Assembly: GCA_902826485.1 (NCBI GenBank)
Contig: CADEEZ010000002.1
Span: 127,930 to 162,025 of the forward strand
DNA: 34,096 nucleotides
From: an uncultured Gammaproteobacteria bacterium
GTDB lineage: Bacteria > Pseudomonadota > Gammaproteobacteria > Berkiellales > Berkiellaceae
Direction: 5' to 3'
The notes under the pieces were generated by a model. That model was not told the DNA's origin. It did not search any database and saw nothing but the letters and a program-made list of their open reading frames with translations. Shown here piece by piece: positions 17,996 through 25,914 of the stretch. The translations under genes and the position numbers were made by a program. Every line of letters begins with the position of its first letter. The first letter of the stretch is position 1.

Positions 17996-19300
17996 TTAAA
18001 GTTTAATTTTTTTGTGCAAAGGCATGTCCTGACTTATCTCAGTGGAATCATTTCTTGCTCTTTTATTTGAGCTGAAAATAAAATCACGGACATTTGATAG
18101 GGAACTAAACAAATAATGACGCCCAGCTGTGTATAAATTGAGCGAACTTTTTTCCACAGCGCCTGTTAAAATGATGTGTTCTTTGAGCCTTTTCATATCG
18201 GCCTTTTTGTGTTTAGGATTGTGTAATTTTGCATTATGCCTAATGACCATAGGAAGCAGCGTTTTAGGTAAATAATTGTCATTCGTGGGTTTGGTTACGA
18301 TAAAATTTAATTCTCTAGTCCCAAAATGCTCTGGTTTTAATAGGGTTTGAGTTTCAACAGAAACGCCTTTTTTACAACTAATAATAGAGAACTCAGGATC
18401 GACATGAGTGACACTGTTTTCTAAAGAATGCTCAGTCTTCAGATCAATAGTACAGGAAGTGACCACATGAGATAATTGGGTGGGTATATATTTAGTACTC
18501 GATTCAAGTTTTGAAAAAATAAGCTTTTTACAATTTTCTTTAGCAACACCCCTGTGATGATCTAAACAAATATCTATGCCAAGCAACTTTTTTTTCCCTC
18601 CTAAAGTAGGAATCTGAAAGACATTATTGTAGGTTAAATGTTGCAAACATCCCTTAATATAAAGTTCAGGAAACACAATTTCTTTATCATCATTGATGGA
18701 GATATTTTCATAGGTCACATACTTGTCAGAGTCATTTTTACCAGAATAGGTTGGATCGATACAGGAAGGAAAATTTTTAACTGTAAATTTTATTTTGCTG
18801 TTTTTACCACACCGAATAAGTGCCACAACATTAAGGGTTTTATTGTTTAATGCTCTCATTGCGAAAGAAGACAAGATAATAATTAAATTATCAGGTTGGT
18901 TTTCCGCAAATTTCCCTATTTTATTAAATAACGCATTGAATTCATCTGACTCTAGTCTTTTTTTGGTGTAAAACATGAACTCGCTGGTGCTTAATTTTGT
19001 TAAGGTATTTTCATGCCCTGGCTTAACCTTAAAATTATTTACGCCATTATTCTCTTTTGTGAAATTCATTTTTAGATGTAATTTAGCTGCTCTGGTAATC
19101 AGATTTGTTATAAGCAGAAATAGTCTATCCGGTTGCGTGTGTTCATCGGCATTAGACTCACACCATTCGCCCATTAAAAGAGTAGCATTCCAATGATCTG
19201 TTGGTGTAACAACAATATCTACTCCATTGATAGGATGATGAATCGTATCGAACGTGTAATCATCGAGGTAATCGTCTAGATATTCGTTTATTAAATCCAT
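17996..19300 (-). CDS. Orphan protein with nitrilase-like residue pattern and basic C-terminus; possible secreted effector
   Basis: I do not recognise this 434-residue protein. ATG at 19298-19300 has an AGG about 10 nt upstream; a TTG at 19316-19318 would add six residues. Residue order recalls the carbon-nitrogen hydrolase fold: a strand VDIVVTPTDHW near residue 28, NLIIILSSFAM near 138, VKNFPSCID with Lys175 and LLGIDICLDHHRG with Cys245, then a strand SHVVTSCTIDL. If the match is real, the first catalytic residue (Glu after the Pro of the first strand) is Thr34, so catalysis may be altered or lost. The C-terminus NKRARND...LHKKIKL resembles a bipartite nuclear localisation signal with a spacer of 13 residues. 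No signal peptide or membrane helix is seen. It stands alone between AmpG and a hairpin region. The function is open; an effector is only a hypothesis. Confidence 0.6.
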   Translation of the reverse strand: MDLINEYLDDYLDDYTFDTIHHPINGVDIVVTPTDHWNATLLMGEWCESNADEHTQPDRLFLLITNLITRAAKLHLKMNFTKENNGVNNFKVKPGHENTLTKLSTSEFMFYTKKRLESDEFNALFNKIGKFAENQPDNLIIILSSFAMRALNNKTLNVVALIRCGKNSKIKFTVKNFPSCIDPTYSGKNDSDKYVTYENISINDDKEIVFPELYIKGCLQHLTYNNVFQIPTLGGKKKLLGIDICLDHHRGVAKENCKKLIFSKLESSTKYIPTQLSHVVTSCTIDLKTEHSLENSVTHVDPEFSIISCKKGVSVETQTLLKPEHFGTRELNFIVTKPTNDNYLPKTLLPMVIRHNAKLHNPKHKKADMKRLKEHIILTGAVEKSSLNLYTAGRHYLFSSLSNVRDFIFSSNKRARNDSTEISQDMPLHKKIKL

Positions 19301-19433
19301 TGATAATTTGCCTAACAAAGTTTGCGTAAGGCGTTCAGCTTAACAGCTAACCTGTTGTTTTTACAGTGTTTTAAGATTAATGGTAGGTTTTTTCAGATAA
19401 ATTAACATGTTTTGCTGGTAGACTATAGGCTCA

Positions 19434-19470
19434 AAATCCCCCCGCGAGCTTTCAGCGAGTGGGGGGATTT
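19434..19470 (-). terminator. Strong hairpin, probable terminator of the HAD-like gene
   Basis: The arms AAATCCCCCC (19434-19443) and GGGGGGATTT (19461-19470) pair perfectly over 10 bp with a 17-nt loop. On the minus strand the stem ends in GATTTT, giving a short U-run. It lies about 65 bp after the stop of the minus-strand gene ending at 19537 and before the promoter region of the next minus gene. Confidence 0.65.
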
Positions 19471-19483
19471 ATGCTTCTCCCAT

Positions 19484-19512
19484 CCTCCCAAGCATTAACG
19501 ATGCTCAGGAGG
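19484..19512. repeat. Second hairpin downstream of the HAD-like gene
   Basis: CCTCC-ca-AGCAT-taacg-ATGCT-ca-GGAGG forms two 5-bp stems with a symmetric 2x2 internal loop. It sits directly after the stop codon region of the minus-strand gene and before the stronger hairpin at 19434-19470. It may help protect or end that transcript. Confidence 0.45.
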
Positions 19513-19536
19513 AATAGGGAAGTCGTGAAGTGGTGA

Positions 19537-20562
19537 TTATTTCGAAGACGAAAAATTAGTCGAGTTTCTTCGCTGTCTCATCTCAGGTGATTTTTTGGTA
19601 TTTTTTTGCTCAACATTATCCTCTTCTTTTCTAGGCGTATTGCTAGCCTGTGTCAATTTTTTGCTAGGTCGATAATCTTTATTTTTAGTTAATAGACTAT
19701 CGACTTTTTCTGTTTCAGGCTCAGGTTTTGATTTTTGCTTAGATTCTGATTTAGTTTCTATTTTATTTTTTATTTGAGATTCTAGTGTAGACTCAGGTTT
19801 CTCCATAAAATCTTTTACGCTGTCAAAAATTTTGGGTTGAGTAGGCGTTGCTTTGGTGGGTACCAGTGTAAAATTATTTTTACTTAAATTTTGGAGTTGT
19901 GTTACAAAACTTTGCTCTTGATATGCAGTCCAGCTACCAAGGGGGTCAAATACCCAAGAAAGCAAGCCTAGTTTTGGATAAGGCATAGCAGGAGGGGGAG
20001 AATAGACAACGAGAATGTCTTCGGGCAAGATTTTTTTTGATTTAAGGTTTTCGACGTAATTTTTTAACAGGTCAATGCCGGTTGTTTTATAATCAAAAGA
20101 AAAAAGTGGTTCACCCGGAATTTTATTGTTATATTGTTTTTCAATGTTGTTACGTTGCAATAGATTGGTATTGCTGTGAAAAACGACGAACGTGTCATTT
20201 TCTTCACTGTGCAATTTAGTCGCTTCATCAAAAGCTTCACGCGTGAAATCAGTGACTTGGCACATGGCATTCCAAGCGGCATCAATTTCTTTATCTGATT
20301 TGCTGTTCAGAATGGGAAATTTATTTTTGAGGTAATTTTTAAAAACGGTAGGACTCAAAAGGCCTTGATTAAATTCATCAATAAGGGTAAGTAATGAAGG
20401 GCCGTTTCTAAACGCATTTAGTTTTTTTCCCCAATAGCCGGGCAAATCAATCCAGTGATATAAAAGAGATAATTTTGAGATGCCCAGTTTTGCGAAAGCA
20501 TCAATCGCAAAATTTTGGTTGGTGTTCACATAAGTATCTAAAGATAAGAGGATGAATTTCAT
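19537..20562 (-). CDS. HAD-like protein with broken catalytic motif and disordered charged tail (tandem paralogue, full-length copy)
   Basis: The protein has 341 residues from ATG at 20560-20562; a TTG three codons upstream is less likely, because the paralogue starts at the same ATG. Residues 1-150 follow the HAD-IA layout: an N-terminal strand MKFILLSLDTYVNTNQ, a helical cap with GLLSPTVFKNYL and DAAWNAM, then FVVFHSNTN, the usual motif II with Ser130. In motif I the nucleophile Asp is Ser7 and only Asp9 remains; no acidic motif IV is obvious. It is therefore probably not a working phosphatase. After about residue 235 the protein is Lys/Glu/Ser/Pro-rich and looks disordered, ending in KKSPEMRQRRNSTNFSSSK. 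It is related along both ends to the gene at 20679-21098. The function is unknown; a host-directed or regulatory protein is possible. Confidence 0.65.
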   Translation of the reverse strand: MKFILLSLDTYVNTNQNFAIDAFAKLGISKLSLLYHWIDLPGYWGKKLNAFRNGPSLLTLIDEFNQGLLSPTVFKNYLKNKFPILNSKSDKEIDAAWNAMCQVTDFTREAFDEATKLHSEENDTFVVFHSNTNLLQRNNIEKQYNNKIPGEPLFSFDYKTTGIDLLKNYVENLKSKKILPEDILVVYSPPPAMPYPKLGLLSWVFDPLGSWTAYQEQSFVTQLQNLSKNNFTLVPTKATPTQPKIFDSVKDFMEKPESTLESQIKNKIETKSESKQKSKPEPETEKVDSLLTKNKDYRPSKKLTQASNTPRKEEDNVEQKNTKKSPEMRQRRNSTNFSSSK

Positions 20563-20612
20563 TATTCTCAATGCCGTCCTTGTTATAAGCTAAAACTATC
20601 ATCGTTTCTTTT
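20563..20612 (-). pseudogene. Decayed remnant of the fumC 3' end, left by tandem duplication
   Basis: The 50 bases in front of the HAD-like gene resemble the real fumC end at 21099-21150. On the minus strand the text ACAAGG(A)CGGCATTG(A)GAATAATG is shared with small differences, including the TAATG junction. Beyond that, similarity continues around ATCGTTT. This shows that the duplicated unit carried the tail of fumC together with the downstream gene. Confidence 0.7.
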
Positions 20613-20638
20613 CTACATACCTCGGCTTAGTTTCTTCT

Positions 20639-20670
20639 CTACGTACCGCGGACAACCCGCGGCAGGTAGG
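20639..20670 (-). repeat. Isolated copy of the palindromic repeat family
   Basis: CCGCGG (20646-20651) and CCGCGG (20657-20662) flank a 5-nt loop. Read on the minus strand, the unit begins CCTACCTGCCGCGG and ends CCGCGGTACGTAG, matching the array units at 33331-33681 in all but a few positions. A degenerate half unit (CTACATACCTCGGCTTAG) lies just beside it at 20613-20630. It sits between the two duplicated HAD-like genes. Confidence 0.75.
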
Positions 20671-20678
20671 ATGTGAGA

Positions 20679-21098
20679 CTAGATAAATTTTGGTTTTGTC
20701 TCTAGAGGTGTTTTTCTTTTATTCGTATTTTGGCGTTGTGTGGTGTCATCATCAGACAAGCTAGAGTGTCTGTTATCGGTTTTTGAACTTGGTTGGTATG
20801 TTTTTGGTTTATCGCCTAAAACCTCATCGAACGAATCTTGCTTTCCTAATTCAGGTTTAGGGCTTGGTATAAAGTTTTTTACGCTCTCGAAAATTTTTGG
20901 TTCAGCAGCCGTGGCTTTGGTTGGCACAAGCAAAGCTGGGCCTCTGAAATAATCTAATGCTTTGCCCAAATAACTTGGTAAAGCAAACCACTGGTAAAAC
21001 ATTTCAAATTGGTTGACACCCAACTGTGAAAAAGCAGTGATAGCACGGCTTTGATTGGTATCTACATAAGTACCTAAAGATAAGATGATGAATTTCAT
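20679..21098 (-). CDS. Internally deleted paralogue of the HAD-like gene
   Basis: The protein has 139 residues. Residues 1-57 match the start of the longer paralogue (MKFIILSLGTYVDTNQ..., YFRGPALL). Residue 58 onward matches its region from about residue 234 (VPTKATAAEPKIFESVKNF), followed by a similar charged tail (KTYQPSSKT, TNKRKTPLETKPKFI). About 175 central residues, including motif II, are missing in frame. Motif I is further decayed, with Gly9 in place of Asp9. The start overlaps the fumC stop as TAATG, so translation is coupled to fumC. The reading frame is intact, so it may still make a small protein. It may equally be a pseudogene on its way out. Confidence 0.6.
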   Translation of the reverse strand: MKFIILSLGTYVDTNQSRAITAFSQLGVNQFEMFYQWFALPSYLGKALDYFRGPALLVPTKATAAEPKIFESVKNFIPSPKPELGKQDSFDEVLGDKPKTYQPSSKTDNRHSSLSDDDTTQRQNTNKRKTPLETKPKFI

Positions 21099-22483
21099 TA
21101 TTCTACAATGCCGCCTTGTGTTAATAAGAAGGGATCTAATAATCGTTTTAGATCGGTTTCAGATAAATTAGTCATTTCTTTGGCCACATCAATCAGCGGT
21201 CGTTTTTGCTGATAAGCTGTTTTGGCAATTTTAGCGCCCAACTCGTATCCAATTTCGCGATTCAGTGCCGTAATTAAAATCGGATTTTTCGCTAAATTTT
21301 CTTCTATGTGCGCATGATTGACCGTAAACCCTAAAATGGCTTTATCTGCAAGTAATTTAGCAGCATTGGCCAAAATTTCAATGCTTTCCAGCAAATTTTT
21401 AGCAATAACCGGTAACATCACATTCAATTGAAAGTTGCCTGATTGACCACCTATTGTAATACAAGTGTCATTACCAATGACTTGTGCACACACCATCGTT
21501 ACCGCTTCTGCAATCACTGGGTTTACTTTGCCGGGCATAATTGAACTGCCTGGCTGTAAACTGGGCAGCGCGATTTCCGCAATACCTGCTAAAGGCCCTG
21601 AATTCATCCAACGTAAATCGTTCGAGATTTTCATTAAACTCACGGCCGTGGTTTTTAATTGCCCCGATAATTCTACGGCGGTATCTTGTGAACTGAGTGC
21701 CTCGAAATAATTATCGGCAATACTAAAATTTATTTTTGTATAAGCAGATAATTGTTTAGCAAAAGCAGGTGCAAATTTAGGATGCGCGTTGATGCCGGTG
21801 CCCACCGCTGTGCCACCGATAGCCAGTTTGGTGAGGCGCGTCAGCGTGCTTTGCAGGCGAGCAATATTTTGATTAATTTGTTGTGCCCAACCGCTCAGTT
21901 CTTGTCCTAACGTAACGGGCATAGCATCCATGAGGTGGGTACGACCTGTTTTGGTCAGTGTTTTAAATTCTGCTGAACGTTTTAAAATAATATCGCGCAA
22001 ATGGGTTAACGCCGGTAATAATGTTTGGTTTACTTCCAGACTGGCAGACACATGAATAGCAGTGGGAATCACATCGTTGCTCGATTGCCCCATGTTCACA
22101 TGGTCGTTAGGATGAACGTCTTGTTTTAATTTTAGGCTGGCGAGTTGAGCAATCACTTCGTTGGCATTCATGTTTGAGCTGGTGCCAGAACCCGTTTGAA
22201 ATACATCAATAGGAAAATCAGCATCATGTAAATTATCAGCCACTTCGATGCCGGCCTGAATGATGCTTTGCGCAATTTTTTCGTCTAACAAGCCGAGTTC
22301 TAAATTGGTTTTAGCGGCATTGAGCTTTATTAATCCTAGGGCTTTAATAAAACTTTTGGGTAAGGGGTTAAAGCTAATCGGAAAGTTATCGATGGCACGT
22401 TGAGTTTGCGCGCCATATAACGCACTTTCGGGTACTTTTATTTCGCCCATGGAATCGTGAACGATGCGATAAGAAGTTGTCAT
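21098..22483 (-). CDS. fumC: Fumarate hydratase class II (iron-independent fumarase)
   Basis: The 461-residue protein has full family length. It converts fumarate to L-malate in the TCA cycle as a cytoplasmic homotetramer. Clear signatures are MGEIKVPESALYGAQTQRA near the N-terminus, FQTGSGTSSNMNANEV (about 95-112), NDHVNMGQSSNDVIPTA, KTGRTHLMDAMPVTLGQE around 180-200, and the lyase signature GSSIMPGKVNP near 315. This class has no Fe-S cluster and resists oxidative damage. AGGA lies about 9 nt upstream of the ATG. It is separated from acnA by a strong terminator, so it is transcribed mainly on its own, and it ends in a TAATG overlap with the small HAD-like paralogue. Confidence 0.97.
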   Translation of the reverse strand: MTTSYRIVHDSMGEIKVPESALYGAQTQRAIDNFPISFNPLPKSFIKALGLIKLNAAKTNLELGLLDEKIAQSIIQAGIEVADNLHDADFPIDVFQTGSGTSSNMNANEVIAQLASLKLKQDVHPNDHVNMGQSSNDVIPTAIHVSASLEVNQTLLPALTHLRDIILKRSAEFKTLTKTGRTHLMDAMPVTLGQELSGWAQQINQNIARLQSTLTRLTKLAIGGTAVGTGINAHPKFAPAFAKQLSAYTKINFSIADNYFEALSSQDTAVELSGQLKTTAVSLMKISNDLRWMNSGPLAGIAEIALPSLQPGSSIMPGKVNPVIAEAVTMVCAQVIGNDTCITIGGQSGNFQLNVMLPVIAKNLLESIEILANAAKLLADKAILGFTVNHAHIEENLAKNPILITALNREIGYELGAKIAKTAYQQKRPLIDVAKEMTNLSETDLKRLLDPFLLTQGGIVE

Positions 22484-22504
22484 GGTGGATTATCCTTAAT
22501 TTTA

Positions 22505-22530
22505 AAAGGGCCGGCAGGGACCGGCCCTTT
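22505..22530 (-). terminator. Rho-independent terminator after acnA
   Basis: AAAGGGCCGG (22505-22514) and CCGGCCCTTT (22521-22530) pair perfectly over 10 bp with a 6-nt loop. Read on the minus strand the stem runs into CCCTTTT followed by AT-rich DNA. It lies directly after the acnA stop and just before the fumC start. Confidence 0.85.
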
Positions 22531-22534
22531 CATC

Positions 22535-25219
22535 TTATTTTAATAATTGCCTAATCACATACTGCAAAATGCCACCATGCTCATAGTACTTAAGCTCTTT
22601 AGGGGTATCTATACACACTAGCACTTTGAAGGTTTTGGTTGTTTTATCAGTGGGATGGGTAGCAGAAACCATGATTTCTTGTCTGGGCGTGACTTTCCCA
22701 GCAGGGATATTAAAAATTTCTTGCCCCGTTAAGCCAAGGGTTTCGCAACTTTCATTCGGCATAAATTTAAGCGGTAACACACCCATGCCAATTAAATTTG
22801 AACGATGTATGCGTTCAAAAGATTGAACGATAACCGCTCTCACACCCAACAAAAGTGTTCCTTTGGCTGCCCAGTCTCTCGAAGAGCCAGAGCCATATTC
22901 TTTGCCGGCTAAAATAATGAGCGGCGTTTTGCTCGCTAAATATTTTTGTGAAGCCTCAAAAACCGATTCGACATTCCCCGTGGGTAAATAGGTTGTGATG
23001 CCGCCTTCTGTGCCAGGTGCCAATTGATTTTTAAGCCGAATATTGGCGAAAGTACCGCGCATCATCACTTCATGATTCCCGCGTCTTGATCCATAAGAAT
23101 TAAAATCTTTTACTTTAATGCCATGTTCTTGTAAATATAACCCAGCAGGAGAGTGCGGCTCGATACTGCCCGCAGGAGAAATATGATCGGTTGTAACAGA
23201 ATCACCCAATTTTAATAACACCCGTGCATTGTTAATATCTTTGATTTGGGCTGGCATTTTGGTCATGCCTTCAAAATAAGGCGGATATTTCACATACGTT
23301 GATGAATTATCCCACGGGTATAAATCACTTTTGGTGGTAGCCAAACTTTGCCATTCTTTATCTCCGTCGAACACAGATTTATATCGCGTACGATACATAT
23401 CTGGATTAATTGAATCGCGTACCGCTTGTGCCACTTCTTCGGAATTAGGCCATACATCTTTTAAATAAACGGGTTCATTTTTGGCGTTAAAGCCTAAAGG
23501 TTCGTTATATAAATCGATATTCATGGTACCAGCGAGGGCGTAAACGACGACCAAGGGCGGCGAAGCCAAATACGCATAGCGCACATCGGGATGAATACGG
23601 CCTTCAAAATTTCGATTGCCAGAAAGGACTGCCGAAACGGCCAGATTCCCTTTTTGGACCGCTTTATGAACCGCTTCAGGTAAAGGGCCAGAATTCCCAA
23701 TACACGTTGTGCAGCCGTAGCCCACCAAATTAAATCCCATGGCTTCTAAATCGGGCATGAGTCCTGCGCGATTTAAATAATCGGTCACCACTTGCGAGCC
23801 AGGCGCCAAAGAAGTTTTAACCCAAGGTTTAACGGTTATGCCCTTGGCTTTGGCTGCACGGGCAACCAAACCTGCCGCAATCATCACCGCAGGGTTAGAC
23901 GTATTGGTGCAGCTGGTGATGGCAGCAATAACCACATCACCGTGTTTTAAAGTGATTTCATCACCATTGAGTTGAGAACTGGCATCTTGAAGAATATGCG
24001 CGCCTTCTGCGACCGCTTCATCGTTATTGATCTGCACTTCTTGTAAATTACGCTGGAAAGCCGATTTGGCATTTTTTAATAACACTCTGTCTTGGGGGCG
24101 TTTTGGGCCAGCGATGCAGGGTTCTACTGTCGCTAGATTTAAAGTCAGCACTTCGGTGAAAACAGGTTTTGGGCTATTATTATCCCAAAATAACCCTTGT
24201 TTTTTGCAATAGGTTTCAATTAAATCGACTTGTTGTTTGGTGCGACCGGTTAATTGTAGATAAGCCAGGGTTTCTTTATCGATAGGAAAAATACCCACCG
24301 TGGCGCCATATTCGGGCGCCATGTTTGCAATGGTTGCTCTGTCTGCTAGGGGTAAATCTTTTAAGCCATCACCAAAAAATTCGACAAATTTACCCACCAC
24401 GCCATATTGTCTTAAAATTTGGGTGACTGTTAAAACTAAATCGGTGGCTGTCGCCCCTTTGCTTAATTCACCCGTGAGTTCAAAACCCACAATTTCAGGA
24501 ATCAACATGGTAACCGGTTGACCCAACATAGCGGCTTCTGCTTCAATGCCGCCCACACCCCAGCCTAATACCCCTAAGCCGTTAATCATCGTGGTATGGG
24601 AATCGGTACCTACTAAAGAATCTGGGTAGACGACGTGTTGATCGTTTTCAAACACCACACGGGCTAAATATTCTAGGTTTACTTGGTGCACAATGCCCGT
24701 GCCAGGGGGAACCACTCTGAAATTATTGAGGGCTTGTTGTCCCCAACGTAAAAACTGATACCGTTCTTTGTTGCGTTGAATTTCGAGCGACGTATTTTGA
24801 GTGAGGGCATTTGCGTTCGCAAAAAAATCGACCATCACAGAGTGATCGATAACCAATTCAGCAGGAGAAAGCGGATTAATTTTTTTAGGATCGCCCCCGA
24901 TGGTTTTCATGGCGTCTCGCATGGCAGCTAAATCGACAACAGCTGGCACACCGGTAAAATCTTGTAAAATAACGCGGCTGGGCGTAAAAGCGATTTCATG
25001 ATCGGAAGGCGTTTTGGGATCCCAAGCCAGCACCGCTTCAATGTCTTTGGCCATAACGGCTTCATTGTCTTCGGTGCGCAATAAATTTTCTAATAGAATT
25101 TTCATGGAAAAGGGTAAGCGGTCGACGTTGTATTTTGGGTCGAGGGCCTTAAGATTAAAATAGTGGTAGGTTTGGTTGTTAAGCTCAAAATTCGCTTTGG
25201 TCTTAAAACTGTCTTTCAT
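22535..25219 (-). CDS. acnA: Aconitate hydratase A
   Basis: The 894-residue protein matches AcnA/IRP1-type aconitases (E. coli AcnA has 891). It isomerises citrate to isocitrate through cis-aconitate in the cytoplasm. The three cluster ligands are present: Cys437 in ITSCTNTSNP, and Cys503 and Cys506 in GYGCTTCIGNSGPL. Other signatures are LVGTDSHTTMINGLGVLGWG (about 210), GSRRGNHEVMMRGTFANIR and KEYGSGSSRDWAAKGT in the C-terminal swivelling domain. AcnA-type enzymes are the more stable, stress-related aconitases. The gene diverges from the MarR-rpoS pair, which makes joint control of stress and TCA functions plausible. A GGGAG lies about 10 nt before the ATG. Confidence 0.97.
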   Translation of the reverse strand: MKDSFKTKANFELNNQTYHYFNLKALDPKYNVDRLPFSMKILLENLLRTEDNEAVMAKDIEAVLAWDPKTPSDHEIAFTPSRVILQDFTGVPAVVDLAAMRDAMKTIGGDPKKINPLSPAELVIDHSVMVDFFANANALTQNTSLEIQRNKERYQFLRWGQQALNNFRVVPPGTGIVHQVNLEYLARVVFENDQHVVYPDSLVGTDSHTTMINGLGVLGWGVGGIEAEAAMLGQPVTMLIPEIVGFELTGELSKGATATDLVLTVTQILRQYGVVGKFVEFFGDGLKDLPLADRATIANMAPEYGATVGIFPIDKETLAYLQLTGRTKQQVDLIETYCKKQGLFWDNNSPKPVFTEVLTLNLATVEPCIAGPKRPQDRVLLKNAKSAFQRNLQEVQINNDEAVAEGAHILQDASSQLNGDEITLKHGDVVIAAITSCTNTSNPAVMIAAGLVARAAKAKGITVKPWVKTSLAPGSQVVTDYLNRAGLMPDLEAMGFNLVGYGCTTCIGNSGPLPEAVHKAVQKGNLAVSAVLSGNRNFEGRIHPDVRYAYLASPPLVVVYALAGTMNIDLYNEPLGFNAKNEPVYLKDVWPNSEEVAQAVRDSINPDMYRTRYKSVFDGDKEWQSLATTKSDLYPWDNSSTYVKYPPYFEGMTKMPAQIKDINNARVLLKLGDSVTTDHISPAGSIEPHSPAGLYLQEHGIKVKDFNSYGSRRGNHEVMMRGTFANIRLKNQLAPGTEGGITTYLPTGNVESVFEASQKYLASKTPLIILAGKEYGSGSSRDWAAKGTLLLGVRAVIVQSFERIHRSNLIGMGVLPLKFMPNESCETLGLTGQEIFNIPAGKVTPRQEIMVSATHPTDKTTKTFKVLVCIDTPKELKYYEHGGILQYVIRQLLK

Positions 25220-25269
25220 CTTTTGCTGGCTCCCAAGTATTTTGGATACACGTTCGTACGATCAAGTGG

Positions 25270-25304
25270 TAATACACCCTACCGAAAATACCTTCAGTGT
25301 ATTA
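25270..25304. repeat. Inverted repeat in the acnA leader
   Basis: TAATACAC (25270-25277) and GTGTATTA (25297-25304) pair over 8 bp around a 19-nt loop. It lies about 50 bp upstream of the acnA start, inside its likely 5' leader. It could be an mRNA structure or an operator. It is AT-rich, so its significance is uncertain. Confidence 0.4.
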
Positions 25305-25328
25305 TTTTTTGCTGGATAATGCGAGGAA

Positions 25329-25342
25329 TTACATTGATGTAA
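25329..25342. promoter_or_regulatory. Candidate MarR-type operator between acnA and marR
   Basis: TTACAT-tg-ATGTAA is a perfect 6+6 bp inverted repeat, the size and symmetry typical for a winged-helix MarR dimer. It lies in the divergent intergenic region. For acnA, a minus-strand TTGACC (complement of 25360-25365) is 17 bp upstream of the palindrome arm TTACAT, so the site may cover a weak -10. Binding is inferred, not shown. Confidence 0.4.
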
Positions 25343-25446
25343 CTACCATTCGTCGGTTAGGTCAAAAATATTTGTGAAAACTAACTAAAAACCATGGCAA
25401 GATATTGGTAAGCGATCCTACACTAATTAAAAAGGAGGGTAGCTTC

Positions 25447-25899
25447 ATGGAATTTAGTAACCCGAAAGAGTTTAAAAGCATCAACGCCCGATGCAGCTGT
25501 TTCAATTTTCGCAAGGTAACCCGTGCGGTTACACAGTTTTATGACCGGGCATTAGAGCCTGTGGGTATTCGTGCCACACAATATACGTTGCTGATTTCAA
25601 TGGCAGCGCATTCGGCTCATACATTGACAGAAATGGCGCATAGTCTGTTAATGGATAGGACGACCTTGACCCGTAATTTACGCCCTCTGGAAAAAATGGG
25701 ATTAATTGGCACCTCTGATGCCAGAGATAAGCGTTCTAAAGCTTACCTACTTACTGACAAAGGCAAACAAGTCATTGCTTATGCTATTCCTTTATGGGAA
25801 AAAGCACAGGTAAAGGTAGAAACCGCTCTAGGCTTAGAGCGATACAACCGTTTGTTGCAAGAGTTAGAGGCAACAGCCAAAGTAATTGGGGATTTTTAA
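25447..25899 (+). CDS. MarR-family transcriptional regulator with N-terminal CxC motif
   Basis: The protein has 150 residues starting at ATG 25447, chosen because AGGAGGG (25433-25439) precedes it by 7 nt; a GTG at 25405 would place that ribosome site inside the gene. It is a winged-helix MarR protein: dimerisation helices at both ends, recognition region LTEMAHSLLMDRTTLTRNL (about 65-84) and wing DARDKRSKAYLLTDKG (about 95-110). Cys16 and Cys18 (ARCSCFNFRKVTRAV) lie where OhrR-type redox sensors carry their reactive Cys; a CxC at this place is typical of one MarR subfamily. rpoS follows after 15 bp, so both are in one operon. The signal and targets are unknown; autoregulation through the palindrome at 25329-25342 is plausible. 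Confidence 0.88.
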   Translation: MEFSNPKEFKSINARCSCFNFRKVTRAVTQFYDRALEPVGIRATQYTLLISMAAHSAHTLTEMAHSLLMDRTTLTRNLRPLEKMGLIGTSDARDKRSKAYLLTDKGKQVIAYAIPLWEKAQVKVETALGLERYNRLLQELEATAKVIGDF

Positions 25900-25914
25900 A
25901 CACAAGGATGTCCC

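Noticed and set aside
20064-20285. A 73-codon minus-strand frame inside the HAD-like gene, suggesting a separate small gene or frameshift
   Set aside because: The HAD-like frame is open throughout and carries the recognisable motifs; the other frame has no independent support.
25270-25310. A rho-independent terminator on the plus strand (hairpin followed by six T)
   Set aside because: No plus-strand gene lies upstream to be terminated and the stem is AT-rich with a long loop. It is listed only as an inverted repeat.
25405-25446. An earlier GTG start for the MarR regulator
   Set aside because: The strong AGGAGGG at 25433-25439 is placed correctly for ATG 25447 and would be inside the gene if GTG were used.
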